A stretch of 64,000 nucleotides of DNA. It comes from Akanthomyces muscarius (Eukaryota; Ascomycota; Sordariomycetes; Hypocreales; Cordycipitaceae). The stretch covers positions 5,332,001-5,396,000 of the forward strand of contig NC_079241.1 in assembly GCF_028009165.1 (NCBI RefSeq). The letters run 5' to 3'. A program made the position numbers and the translations under genes. This document shows positions 18,963 through 30,128 of the stretch, piece by piece; position 1 is the first letter of the stretch; the number at the start of each line of letters is the position of its first letter. Under the pieces are notes generated by a model, which did not search any database, was not told the origin of the DNA, and worked only from the letters and a program-made list of their open reading frames with translations.

Positions 18963-20394
18963 CTACATCTTGGAGTCCGTGTCGAGCTGCGACCAGGCGG
19001 TCAGCCGCGTCTCCATCAGCTCGTTGAACCAGCCCGCGCGCTCCATGATGGGCGCGTGGCCCATGCCGTCGATGATGAGGCCGACGCCGGGCTTGATCAT
19101 GCGGATGAGCTTCTCGCCGTTGTTGGCGCCAATCATGCGGTCGTTTGTGCCGTGGACGATGAGGATGCGCTCGCGGCCGACGCGGTCGGCCATGTCGCGC
19201 AGCTGCGACGCCGACTTGCGGTGGCCGACGACGGCGGCCAGCTGGCACAGGAGCCCCTGCCGCGAAAAGACGTTGGGCGGGTAGTACTTTTTCATCTCCT
19301 CGGCCTGGTAGCGCTGATAGTTGCTGCCGAAGCGGCGGTAGGCGCCCTCGCTGTTGCTGGTGGTGGCGGCGGTGCCGTTGAGGTCGAGGCCCTTTTCCAT
19401 GGCCTCGGCCATGGAGGACCCCGCCGTCGAGCTCGGGGAGAGGTCGACGCCGCTGTCGTTTGGGCGGAGCGTCGTGCCGGCGGCGGCTGCCGCCTCGCCG
19501 GTGCTGTGCCGGGGCGGCGCGGGCCCGCAGCGGTAGGTGGTGTGCGGCGAGGGCAGGCCGGCGGCCTCGTCGGGGGCGGTGAGCCAGGCCTCGGGGAAGA
19601 GGCGGGCGGCGGTGTCGCGGATGATGCGCTCGAGCGACTTGGGCCGCAGGAGCTGGAAGCGGTCGCAGAGCGTCTCGAGCAGCGGCTTGTCGCTCTCGAG
19701 GCCGGCCGTGGTGCAGAGCAGCGTCAGGCTGCGCAGGCGCTGCGGGTGCGCGCAGGCCAGCTCCTGGGCAATCATGCCGCCGAGCGACATGCCGACGACG
19801 TGCAGCGAGCGCGGGGCCGTCCAGCCGATCTGGTCGAGCACCTCGACGACGTCGGCGGCCATCTCGGTCGTCGTGTACCGCGCCAGCGGCTTGTCGCTGG
19901 TGCCGACGCCGCGGTTGTCGAGCAGCAGCATCGTGTACTTGTCGGCGTGGTCGTGGCCAAAGTAGCACGTCTGCCGTTGCCACGCGTTCATGCTGGCGGC
20001 GAGGCCCATGATGAGCTGTGTGGTTGTTTTGATTGTCAGCTCTCTCATTTGGTACAAGTCATGTTGTCTCTCCTCTCAGTATGCGCCGCGCCGGCCAAAT
20101 CTCGATCATTTTAATCATTGCCGTCTCGTACTTTTTTTTTTTTTTTTTAAAAAAAGAAGGCAACAATTGCACGGGTCGCAACTCGCAAAAGTATTGACGT
20201 ACCACAATCTTTATCGGCCCATGGCCGTGAATCTGCCAGGAGATATCAATGGGCCCTGAGCGCTCCTTGGCGACAGATGCCTTGCCTTGGCTGTCCGGTA
20301 TGAGATCCCATTTGGCGCCGGGCCACGCAGGGTGGTTGAGCGTCTCGTCGAGCGACGGGAACCGGAAAGCACTAAACGAAGGTGGACGAGACAT
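18963..20394 (-). CDS. Alpha/beta hydrolase fold protein with a long lid insertion
   Basis: Two exons (20394-20203 and 20015-18963) give 414 residues. The start follows from SFSAFRFPSLDETLNHPAW, and the splice joins IKIV to LIMGLAASMNAW, a typical fungal start of the hydrolase core. The nucleophile elbow is GMSLGG with Ser141. The acid is in HGTNDRMI and the base is His in DGMGHAPIM. Between about residues 205 and 275 there is a low-complexity insertion rich in Ala, Ser and Thr where the lid normally sits. Fold members include esterases, peptidases and epoxide hydrolases, so substrate is open; there is no signal peptide, which suggests a cytosolic enzyme. The 187-bp intron holds a run of 18 or so T followed by seven A, unusually long for this window. 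Confidence 0.87.
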
Positions 20395-22154
20395 TAGCGC
20401 TTTGCTGCGGGCTTGTTTGTGTGGTTTCTTTGTTTGCCACGAGAGTTGGTCGTCGCCGGCCTTGTCTTGCCGAGGCTAACACGGAGGGCGGCGGCGGCGG
20501 CGTCGGTGGGTGAGTGTGTAGGTATGGCGCAGCAGCCAGCGAGAAGCGAAGGGGGAACGAAAGGAAGAAGAAAATGGCGGGATGAAAAAGAATGCGTGAT
20601 GGAGAGAGCTCGCGTGATGGGTAGGGGGCAGGGTTCAAGAATTCTTGTCAACTTACTCCGAGGCCATGGCTGTGCAGTTTTGTGTCTTGATTGTCTTGTT
20701 CTGATAAGCCAAGGTAGATGGACTGTCGGGACTCGGGTGCTGGCTGGGAGAGGCGATGACAGGTCCTAACGTTACCCGGCGGGGCCTTGGTGCGATGGAT
20801 GGGCAAAAGCCGTACAGGCTACTCCCGATAATTTTATGGTCCGGAGTCGTAAAGAGCCGAAAATAGGTTATGAATGGATAAGGATAATTTTATGACAACG
20901 CGAATCAATAAAAAGGAAACTGGACGTATGAGTGAAAGAGAAGAGGAAGAAAAAAAAAAAAAAAGAAAAGGGCAGTGCTTTTTTGGGGTAGATGCAGGCA
21001 ACGGAGAGGCTAGAGTATATCCCCGCCGCCACTTGTCTCTCTGTGTCCTTGCTCGGCACCCCCGCAAAAGAGGCAAGAGGAGAGAGACGGTTACGTTTTC
21101 CTGCTGCGCTTTTGCCTGCTTTGCCCTGCTACTTTTGAGAGACAAGAGATCGGTGCGGAGACGAGCGTCGCCGGGTGCTGACTCGAACCGGTCCGAGTCT
21201 CTTTGCCCCCCCCCCAAAAAAGGCTGCCAGCTTCGGTGGGCAAGTGTTCTTATCGTGGCATTTCATACATTCAGACAATTTCTATACAAAAAAATCCCTG
21301 CATCTCTTCACCGCAACTACAAAAGTCTTGTTCTCATCAGCCCATGTTTTGACCAAAAAAACCTGGGGTTGAGCAGAAACCGGGGTTTGCCTTTGGGAAA
21401 GACAGTGCGCCGGCCACTACCAGACTACCACCAGTACACACCCCCGGCTGCAGCTGGCGCCGAGCCAGAGTTCAGCCGCATTGACGGTTTTATTCTACGT
21501 CTTGTTACGTTACAAAATGGGCATAATTCTTCTCATTTAGCTCACGGTCCCTACTTTTATTTTGCTATAATTTTTACTTGCTTATTTGCCTCCCCATCTC
21601 TCCCCCACACGCTCCGCGCAACCTAGTTCGTTCGGCACAGCTCGGTAGCCAGCTTGCGGGAACGGCGTCCGGCTTTGGGTTTCGGCTCCGGCACCTCCAA
21701 AACTTCAACGCTTCCTCGGCTATTAAGCTTTCCGGCTGTCAAGTCGCAACTACTGGCATGCAAGATGGTTATTTTTGGACGGCGTGGCGTCTGCACCTCT
21801 GCACGCCCCCTGCTTCGAAATTTTATCCATCTTCACCCCGTTTCTTCAGATGTGCAAGCAATTAGTCTACATTTCTTTTGTAATCAACCTCGCTCCTAAA
21901 TTTTCCATCTCGGCAGCGCGATCTGCCTTGGTCCCCTCACATCCCTTCTCCGCATCGTGGACCGAAACGGCCCCTCACCTCAGTTCACCTAACCCGTCCC
22001 CGGTTTATCTCGGCTACCACTTCGTCTATTCTTCTTCCCTGCCTTTTTTGCCTCGGCAGCCAGATGACGACCAAGATCGACTCCTATCTACAACGATGCT
22101 CCATTTTAAAGCCCCCGTATCCTCTTACAAAACATGCATGTACTCGCGAGCAGC
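20395..22154. other. Intergenic: hydrolase promoter and SWP1 3' region
   Basis: About 1.76 kb between two minus-strand genes. It must contain the promoter of the hydrolase. Poly-A and poly-C runs occur near 20950 and 21206. An open frame of 250 codons on the plus strand at 20874-21626 has low-complexity, non-conserved content and is not called. I see no other gene. Confidence 0.5.
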
Positions 22155-23259
22155 CTATCTCTCGCCTGCTAGACGGCGGCGCTGCACCTCACCCAGGGCG
22201 CTGTTGCCGCTCAGGAACGCAACAACGCCTACGATGGCAATGGCCGGGAGGGTCTGGAAAAGGTTCCAGGTGCTGTAGTACAGGAAGAAGACGCCCTCCA
22301 TCGCCAGGATGGAGCCGTAGAACACGGCGTGCGAGATGGGCGCCGCGCCAAGGGCCTTGCCCGCGTGGCTGAGGTTGGCTCCAAGAGCAAGCCACTATCG
22401 AGACACGCTTTTGTTAGCAAACAGGTGGCATCTTCCAAGCACTCCGCGGCCGGGAGGGGGGGTCCACATACGCTGATGAACAGTACCGGGATGGCGGCCA
22501 GCACAGCGCCCGCAAAGGCAAGAGAAATGATCTTGGGCGGGTTCTTGGGGTCGGCGCGGAAGATGTGGTGAATTTCGGGGCGCTTGCCGTAGCGCAGAGG
22601 CGCCTCGTACGTGTTGGCGCTGTTGGGGTCGCGCACGACGTTAATGTCAAACACGGATGCCACAATAGCCTTGGAAGAGCCGAAGGAGCCCAGGACAATC
22701 TTGGCCTCGATAGGAGTGGCCGAGTTGAGGAGCTGAACGGGGAGATCCTTTTGGGTCTGCGACTTTGTCAGTTTCCCACTGTGCTTCTTTCTTGTGCCGT
22801 CGCATGTCTCATCGTAGCAAAGATTGTCCTTACCAGCTTCACAGATCCCTTGCCCGACTCCTTAATCGTCAGAGGGAACGGAGCTTCCAGCCCAGAGGCA
22901 GTCTCTCTGAGGACGAGGAAGGCCTGGTGCGGGCGCTTGGCTTTGCCTGCCTCCTCGGCCGTCAGGGACACTTTCAGGGTGCCAACGTGGCCCAGCTCGA
23001 CTTCGGTCTTGACTCGGACGGCAGAGGTAAACCTACATCAGGCAATTTCAAATGTCAGCGCTGCGTTCCGTGGTCAATTGACGCGCCAAACCAGCTCTCA
23101 GGGTGGCGGTCGTCGTAGAAGAGCCTCGTACTTTTCAGTTACCCCCTCGCCGCCGCCCTTGGCAGCGACCGTCACGGAACCGTCGGTGAAGCCCCATTGC
23201 GTAGCGGCAGAGGCAGCGCTGGAAAGCGCCAATAGCGACGTGGCGAGTGAGAAGCGCAT
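22155..23259 (-). CDS. SWP1: Oligosaccharyltransferase subunit Swp1 / ribophorin II
   Basis: Four exons (23259-23132, 23032-22834, 22756-22472, 22394-22155) give 283 residues. A signal peptide is clear (MRFSLATSLLALSSAASA). A lumenal beta-rich domain follows (VRVKTEVELGHVGTLKVSLT, QAFLVLRETASGLEAPFPL, IEAKIVLGSFGSSKA). The C-terminal third carries PEIHHIFRADPKNPPKIISL and three membrane segments (about 190-212, 220-242 and 246-266), as in ribophorin II C-termini. The protein is a non-catalytic subunit of the ER oligosaccharyltransferase, which moves the lipid-linked glycan onto asparagines of nascent secretory proteins. Length fits filamentous-fungal Swp1. Splice phases all agree, and the last exon encodes SWLALGANLSHAGKALGAAP to the stop. 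A CCAAT box lies 127 bp upstream of the start. Confidence 0.92.
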
Positions 23260-23660
23260 CGTGGACTGTGTTGTCGGTGTCGTTTGCGCGGGAGTAATGT
23301 CTAGATTCGAGGTTCAAAGAGGCCACACAGCTCTAGCAGGGGAGCTCCCCTAAACTGGTTACGTGGTTGCTGCTGGGCGGGTGTGATTGGCTGACCGCCC
23401 CACTAGCCATGGATAGGTAGGTTCGTGTAGAGGCAAGTATCAAGGATTGAACATGTTGGCCGGTAAGAGTGATAAGGAAAGAAAATAGCTTCAGTATTCA
23501 TTTCCTATGGAAACGTATTCAACACTTTTGAAAAGACCACTTTATATAAAGAATGCAGAATTTTATGGAAAATCTGCAATCAAACGCCAGCCGATGCATC
23601 ACAGCACGTGTGCTCTAAAATCAACAAGGCCATATTCGAAACAACTAAAATGGCAAAAAA
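23260..23660. promoter_or_regulatory. SWP1 promoter and 3' end of the glutaminyl cyclase gene
   Basis: A 401-bp gap. ATTGG at 23386-23390 is a CCAAT box on the SWP1 strand, 127 bp before its ATG. The right half is AT-rich and probably the downstream 3' UTR. Confidence 0.5.
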
Positions 23661-24827
23661 TCACAAATCTGTCCGCTCCGTTGTAGGTACCGTATTCGTC
23701 TTGGATCTTTTATTCTTGGTCGGCGCCAGCTGCGGCAGCTTCCCCGTCAGATCCAGCCACTCGGCCGCAAAGGCCGTCACAATCTTGGCCCAGTCGCGCG
23801 TCGTGGGCATGTGGAGGTGCTCGCCGTCATCGTCCATCGTGTGCCAGACGTGCGGGAACGGCGACGGGATCAGGTGCAGGATGTCGACGCCGCGCTGCAT
23901 GAAAGGCACGTGGTCGTCCTGCACCACGCCCGCGCCGAAGCCGCGAAACTTGTCCGCGGCCTTGTCGGCCTCGGGCAGGAAGGGGCGGCGCGCCTTGGCC
24001 TCGAGCAGGCTCAGGTCCCGCAGGCGCTTCTCCAGCACCGCCATCTTGCGGTACGCCCAGTGCGTCGTCATAAAGTACGACGGAATCGACGGCCCCTCGG
24101 CGCCGAGCAGGTCGAGCAGCACAAAGAGGCTGATGGCGCTCAGCGACGTCCGGTACGTCGACGCGCTGGTGTGAAAGTCCTGCTCCCAGTGCTCAGCGAG
24201 CGCGCGCGCGCCGTAGAGCGAGTCGTCGTCGGTCCACTGCGCAAAGGCCTCCTCGCCGTCGAGAAAGATGATTTGCAGGCCCGTCGCCGGCTCCAGCGAC
24301 GTGTCGGCCTCGCCGTCGGCCTCCATCGCCTTCCACTTGGCCTCGAGCGCCACGTCCAGGCTCCGTGCCGCGTGCAGCAGCATGGCGCACGGCGCGGCGC
24401 TGTCGGTCGCCCCGATGAAGCCCTCGGGCGTCAGCTTGCTGTCGTAGTGTGCCACCAGCGTCAGGCGCCCGATGTCGCCAGCCTTGGCCCACGGCGGGTC
24501 CCGGCGGAAGATGAGGTTGTTGAAGGGAACGTCCTGATCACCAGTCGCCGGCGTCTTCGAGGTGGAATTGTGCCAGATCTGCTCCCATCCAGGCAGATTG
24601 GCCTTGAAAAACTCGACCAGGTGCGCCTGCGCTTTGATCTGACCTGGCGTGCCGGGGACGCGGGGGATCAGGATGGGCGCCAACAGTTTGCCGTCCTTGA
24701 TGTCAAAGTCGGACCCTGGCGAGGGAATATTGCGTAGGTCATCGTCGGTGAGCGTCGTGCCAGCGATTGCGCTCGCAAAGGACGACAAGGTCCCAAAGGT
24801 CCAGAGGAGCGCTTCGGACGCGCGCAT
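23661..24827 (-). CDS. Glutaminyl-peptide cyclotransferase, secreted
   Basis: A single exon encodes 388 residues. An N-terminal signal peptide of about 22 residues (LLWTFGTLSSFASAIA) directs it to the secretory route. The M28-type fold is marked by RLTLVAHYDSK, then Asp142 in TDSAAPCAML, Glu192 and Glu193 in FLDGEEAF, DDHVPF at 304-309, and His329 in VWHTMDDD. These match the zinc ligands (Asp, Glu, His) and catalytic acid of human glutaminyl cyclase. The enzyme converts N-terminal Gln, and less often Glu, of secreted peptides to pyroglutamate, protecting them from aminopeptidases. It lies between Swp1 and a phospholipid synthase gene, both for ER functions. All key residues are present, so it should be active; its clients in this fungus are unknown. 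Confidence 0.94.
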   Translation of the reverse strand: MRASEALLWTFGTLSSFASAIAGTTLTDDDLRNIPSPGSDFDIKDGKLLAPILIPRVPGTPGQIKAQAHLVEFFKANLPGWEQIWHNSTSKTPATGDQDVPFNNLIFRRDPPWAKAGDIGRLTLVAHYDSKLTPEGFIGATDSAAPCAMLLHAARSLDVALEAKWKAMEADGEADTSLEPATGLQIIFLDGEEAFAQWTDDDSLYGARALAEHWEQDFHTSASTYRTSLSAISLFVLLDLLGAEGPSIPSYFMTTHWAYRKMAVLEKRLRDLSLLEAKARRPFLPEADKAADKFRGFGAGVVQDDHVPFMQRGVDILHLIPSPFPHVWHTMDDDGEHLHMPTTRDWAKIVTAFAAEWLDLTGKLPQLAPTKNKRSKTNTVPTTERTDL

Positions 24828-25541
24828 TGTTCTGTATTGTGGCTATTTGGCGTTTGATATTTCGGTTCGGTGTCGAGTCCTAGCCTAGCGGCCGCGCATT
24901 GTATGATTTGCTCGTCTCGGGAATTTGCGCCTGCTATGGGCTACCTTTCGTACAAAGGCCGGTCCGATTATTCTGTAAGATGCAACGTAAATTGGAAGAT
25001 GCGCTTGGTTTTAGAGTGGTAGATGCAAGGGGAACAAGCCGTGGCGTCGTCCTCGGGTACAAACGAGCTAACACCTGGCCGCTTCCCACACTGCCGTGGA
25101 TCTGCCAAGATCGGAAGTGTCTCATAGAAAATATGAACCACAGACGCATGTTGATCATTTAATATGTATTTCGGAAGCCTTAATTGTCTTCTGTTCGCTT
25201 TTGTGTCTTCAACGTTTATTTCAACTTTCTAAAACCCTGGCAGTGCTCAGGGTACCAACGGTAATTACAATAAAGCATAAGTATATGTATACAACGGCAA
25301 AAGCCGTTGTCAAAAGTTCCCCTGCGCCGGAAAAATGCAACGCTCTAGGGCCGCCCAGTCCCAAGACATGTATCACCAGAACGCCTCTGAAAGCGACGTC
25401 GTGGAAGACTGTATTGCATTGTCCGCTGGCGACTCGCAAATCCTGTGTCTAGCGGGTATTCATGTTGAATGCAAGGCAAATCGCCCAAGAAGGTAAGGAT
25501 GACGAACTGAGTTGGCTTTGGATCATTCGCCTCTGCTGAGT
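24828..25541. other. Intergenic: glutaminyl cyclase promoter and phosphotransferase 3' region
   Basis: About 700 bp between two minus-strand genes. Short frames on both strands have no recognisable content. I see no repeats or RNA genes. Confidence 0.5.
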
Positions 25542-27233
25542 TTAGTGCAGCTTAGCAGCATCATGCGCACGCTTGTTGGCAATCTGCTTCTCCTTGGGAA
25601 TGGTGAGCGCATTGATGCCCAAAAAGTTGCAGATGGCGTTGACAACGACAAAAGCCCAGCGAAAGTATAAAACAGTAGCAAATGTAAAGTAAGCCCAGAG
25701 GTAGTAAGCCTCCAGAGAAGCACTGAGCTGGGGGAATCCGATCCGAGGCAGGTTCGCGAGAACGGCACCACCGACCAAAGGCCAGAGCATGGCAGTCCAG
25801 TAAGGGAAGGGCTGGCGCGTCAAGTGGGCCAGAATCATCTTAGTAGTCAAGCGGCCAAAGACAAACGACATGGTGCAGCAAAACAAGATCAGATGGTTCT
25901 CTTTCATAAGCGTGCTGTATGGAGAGCCGAGCCAGGCGACAATGGTGACAGTAAAGACAGTCATTGGCGCAAGCTCCAGGAAGACGGGGGAGACAGGAAG
26001 TCCCTGCTTGCGGCGAGCATCAATGACATTGACGACACAAAAGGGTACGTGCGTGCCCAACAGCGAAATAGCAACGAGCGGGACCCAAATGTCGCGGACG
26101 GAGGTCTCGCCGAGCATCTCGGCAAGACCAGGTAGGCTGTCGCCGAGAATGCCAGCCATAGGCTGGCTCCAGATCTCAGGGCCCCAAATGCCAGAGGTAA
26201 TCATGATGCCGCAAGCGATAAGCAGACCCTCGGTAGGGCCATTGATGAAACCGAGATAGAGGGTGTGGGTGTGGTATGTTTCCCAGGTCGAGAAGAACAT
26301 GGCGACGCAGGGGCAGAGAGCAGTGAAGACACCTGCGGGCGACGTACCGAGGGCCATGGCGGCGACCTGAAAGAGACTGGCGAGGGTGCAGTTGAGCGAG
26401 TCGATGCCGTGGTCGAAGAGTTCGCCGAGGCCGCTAGAGGTACCGGTTCTGCGAGCTTGCTTGCCGTCGACGTTGTCCATAGTCTGATACATGAAGAGGC
26501 CGGTGGCGAGACTGAAGTATACCCAAGAAGGGCCCTAAAGAGTGTTAGCAGTCGACCATATCGGCGAAACGGCTTGTTCATCTTGACATACAGGACCGAT
26601 CAGATCAGGGATATAGACGATGAGCAGCGCGACATTGGCCAAGATGAAGAAGAAGCCGACGAGGGTCACCATGTTGGGGGCCATCCATAGCGGCAGAAGG
26701 GTGACGAAGAAGTTCCACTACGGCGACGGATTGTTAGTATATCTCTCATCATAGGTATTGTGAAGCGCGTTGCAGAGCAGAGTCATTCGTAGAGGTGCGA
26801 GTAGGGCGGATGGGAGATCGGGGCATGTGTAGACGGGCTCGGGGGGCGGAGGACGGGCGGCGTCCGGAGGGGCGGGATGTCGTACCCAGGGACCGAGAAT
26901 GTACTTGGAAACAGGCGACTTGTCGACGCTTGAGTACTTGTAGGACTTGAGGTGAATGAGAGCATCGTCCGAAATGCATTCGATCTGCGCTTTTCCTAGG
27001 AAATGGTCAGCGATGTGTCCCACGTGCGCATAGGTAGGCAAGCAGAGCGAAGGCGAGAGCTCCTATCCCGGCTGCAAGAGCTAGCAGCCGGACAGGTAGA
27101 CAGAGGGATCTCGGATCGGATCCAAGCAAGACGGGGAACAGAGGGAAAGCATACTGGTATTGGGCACCATGTTGTCTTGGCCTTCGCCAGCAGTGTTTTC
27201 GTGGAATAGCGGTAGCGACTCGTTCGCCGACAT
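25542..27233 (-). CDS. CDP-choline/ethanolamine:diacylglycerol phosphotransferase
   Basis: Four exons (27233-27155, 26995-26886, 26717-26592, 26534-25542) give 435 residues. The CDP-alcohol phosphotransferase signature DG-x2-AR-x8-G-x3-D-x3-D is complete at about 128-150, within QTMDNVDGKQARRTGTSSG. Upstream come LIHLKSYKYSSVDKSPVSKY and NFFVTLLPLWMAPNMVTLVG, typical of yeast Cpt1/Ept1. Around ten hydrophobic segments follow, so it is a multipass ER or Golgi membrane enzyme. It performs the last step of the Kennedy pathway, making phosphatidylcholine or phosphatidylethanolamine from diacylglycerol. Choline versus ethanolamine preference cannot be read from the sequence. The first exon adds 26 polar residues not usual in the yeast proteins; this start is the only ATG that splices in frame nearby, but it is the least certain part of the model. 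Confidence 0.93.
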
Positions 27234-29409
27234 GATGGGTAGCTATGGGAGGACGGAAGCGGGGGGGCGGGCGTGGAGAGGATATAAAAGAGTAGGTAAT
27301 GCAAGGTGTGAGAGAAAGCCGGGCGTGCGTGTGCCACTGCAAGGGCAGGAAAAAAAAGAGCGGGTGCGAGGCGTCGGGAGGCAGGACTGGGTTTGCAGAA
27401 AAGTTGCGGGAGCCCTGCAGATTGTTGAGGAAACCAACATGCGCGAGGAGGACGAATCGATTCGCTGCGCAAGATTCTGGCGGGCTGCTTGAGGGCCCAT
27501 GCACGCTAACGCATCTTTGGCCTGGGAGGAGCCGGCCTGGCGAAAATTTCAAATAAAATAAGATGAAATAAAAGCAGGTTGTTCGGCAAGCTGACGTCTT
27601 CTTACCGGTACTCGACCAAGCTTGCGCTGGCCCAAAGGGGTACTAATTCTTGGTGAAAGGCACCCAAAGTGCCAGCTGCGAGCCTCGGGAATGACGCTGA
27701 TTGCAGGCCTGTGGCGGTTCGTCGAGCACTGAATTGGTGCCTTGGCAGCCTGTAGAAACGCTGTAGATCCAGCGGGAGGGGTCCAGCCACAAAATTAGCA
27801 GCTGATGACGCGCCGCACCGCAAATGGCTTCCTGGCGGTGCACTGAGACCCTACAGTGGGTGTACCAGTAGCTCGGCGCCACTGAAGCGGACACGTGAAG
27901 CTCTGAGCGGCCCCCAGCGGTACAGCCGATTCAGCAAGGACAAGATGAATGGAGCACAGCAAGAAGTCTGTTTGTTTCGTTATATTATTATCGAGTAAAA
28001 AAAAATGTCTAAATTCTTTAGTCTAGGTCAGTTTTCATCACGCGTGTTGTTTGCCTTCTCCTTTGCACCCCGTCTGGCAGCCTCGCTCAAGTTCTTGCTT
28101 GTAAGCTTGCAGCCGCTAATAAAACAAGCCGCTGGCCGCCTCCCATCAGGAACCGAGGAACAGCGCATGGCAGTGGAGCACGAGTGCTAAAGGCGACTTA
28201 CCGCATCTTCCACGCTGCCGTCCAAGTTGGGTATTATCCATGGTAGGCTACGGATCGTGGCTGGCGGTCACGTAGCGGTCTAATAATGCCTCATTAAAGA
28301 TCAAAAGAATTATGCAGGATAATTCACAACACAGGCGAGAGACTCCCGCTGCAAGACGCGTCAACTCGTCATGATTGCAGCGTCACACCAGATCTCACAT
28401 GTCCTGCCTGCCTACCAAAGGTACCTTACCAGTAACTACACCACGGGCGTCTACAGCTGCTCTATTATTAGGACGTTGAGCCGACTACTTTGCGCACCCA
28501 CATTCCAACTACCGACCGATGTAGCTATGTAAGTACCAATCTTCATGTGCTTTCTTGTCCAAGCTAAACCTTGGTCTCAACAATCATCTCTCCCGCAAGC
28601 TCTCCCACGCTAATGCATCGCAACTTTGCCCGCCACATAGATATCGTCCCCTTCCCCGCCTTCAGGAACCTGACGGTGTCGTGTGACAAGACGCCACTGT
28701 GACCGGCGCGCCAGAAGCTGCGCCGACATGACTGCAAATCACTAGCTGCAGAGCTGCATGGCGTGCCCCGGTTGACGTTGCGTCGCGCTCGAAAGAGGCG
28801 AATGTCACTGGTGCGTCGTGCTTCAGCCGATGCCAGCCAGTCCTCCATCTGCGAATAAGTGGCTCTCCTCAATCAAGGCTTCGCAATGAAACCGGCACGC
28901 TTAAAAACAATGGTATTTCATTATGTAACGGGCCTGTGTCATTTTACAAGAACGGATGCATCGCTGCCTATCACTGCCGCGATCAAACACACCTCGATCA
29001 TCCACTCCACCACCGCCCATCATTGCTTGGTGAGAACCAGAAAAGCCGGGCTCTTGGGAAGACTGCGGACGGCATTGACATGAGCATGTTCACTCGAGGG
29101 TCCAAATATCGGCCTGTTATTTTCTCAACTCAACTGAGAGGCCGACAGCCAAACACCAACTGGCACAGATTACCATTTCCTGCATCTCGCGCCCCTCGGC
29201 CTCTCTCGAAACACATCTCACACTTGCATTCCTAGCTCGAAGCTCTCTCGTTGCGTAAAGTGGTATGATTAGTATTATTATGTCGCCTTCTTATAAGTGC
29301 GTCTGGCTGCCACCCGTCGAACAATAATTAATATTAGTAAATGCAGCCGACGCAAAAAAAAAATGTCTCGACGAAGCCTAGCCACTTCTTCTCAGCTTGG
29401 CTCTCCCTC
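27234..29409. other. Intergenic: phosphotransferase promoter and 3' region of the DUF7707 gene
   Basis: About 2.2 kb. The part next to 27234 should be the promoter. An open frame at 28564-28872 (minus, 102 codons) has no recognisable motif and a poor composition, so I do not call it. A GGTACC element lies near 28424. I see nothing else that can be supported. Confidence 0.45.
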
Positions 29410-30128
29410 TTACAACATGGCAAACCCGACAAACATGCCAGCAAATACCGCAACAAATCCGTATGAGCGTCCGACCTCGAGAGCCGCACCCGCGCCCGTC
29501 TTCTTTCCAGACGTGCTGCCGGCGCTTGCCGAGCCGGGAGGTCCAGTGTAGATGCCATTGCTGCCGGTCTGGGAGGCCGTGGCTCCTTGTGACGACGTTG
29601 CCGAAGCATTGTGGCGCTGGGGGTTCGTCGCTCCGCAGGGGTTCTTCTGGAGGCAGTTGGACGCACACGTATTGTCGTTGTTGCATGCGGTGACGCATTG
29701 GCGGCCCCATTCGGTGCAGACGTAGTACGGTATGCTCAGGCTATACTCGGAGATGTTTGGCTGCATGTTGTTGCCGCAAAGACAGCCGTATTGGAGGGTA
29801 TCCTGGCTCGGGTTAGTGACAATTTTTTCCACAATCGGGGGATGCAGCTCCGAGGCTGTCAGTAGAACATACAGGGTCGCAGTCGTTGACGAGAGTGGTG
29901 CGCGGCTCGGTTTGCTGACAGATCAGAGGGCAGGTGAGCTTCTCATCGCGGCACCATCGCTCTGGCAGCATTTTGTTAGCAATGGCAGTTGGGCGTTGAA
30001 GGAGTATCTGGCGGCTTGCCTCGGGTGGCGTAAGGCACCGTAGTCGGGTCAATCTGATAATTCTCGGCCTGGACGAGGCTTGCGAGAGTCGCAGCGACCA
30101 CAAGGCCCGTCGTCTTGAACGAAACCAT
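29410..30128 (-). CDS. DUF7707-type cysteine-rich GPI-anchored surface protein
   Basis: Three exons (30128-30020, 29961-29873, 29802-29410) give 196 residues. Residues 1-21 are a signal peptide (MVSFKTTGLVVAATLASLVQ). The cysteine-rich domain runs from about 23 to 120: NYQIDPTTVPYATRERWC across intron 1, LTCPLICQQ, NDCDPDTLQYGCLCGN, YYVCTEWGRQCVTACNND and CLQKNPCG. A Ser/Thr/Gly linker and a C-terminal hydrophobic tail (VAVFAGMFVGFAML) fit GPI anchoring. Many fungi carry such proteins in the cell wall or plasma membrane; function is not established. Intron 1 starts with GC (GCAAGC) and ends CAG. It is the only splice that joins YATRE to RWC in frame, so I accept a GC-AG intron. Roughly a dozen cysteines suggest a disulphide-stabilised fold. 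Confidence 0.87.

Noticed and set aside
19056..20114. 352-codon ORF opposite the alpha/beta hydrolase
   Set aside because: Antisense shadow; the minus strand has an intact catalytic triad, while this frame is Ala/Gly/Val repeats.
20874..21626. 250-codon plus-strand ORF in the hydrolase upstream region
   Set aside because: Starts with Lys/Glu runs coded by A-rich DNA, contains no recognisable motif, and lies in DNA with homopolymer runs.
28564..28872. 102-codon minus-strand ORF
   Set aside because: No ATG context or motif that I recognise, Arg/Ser-rich composition, no splice-linked partner exon.
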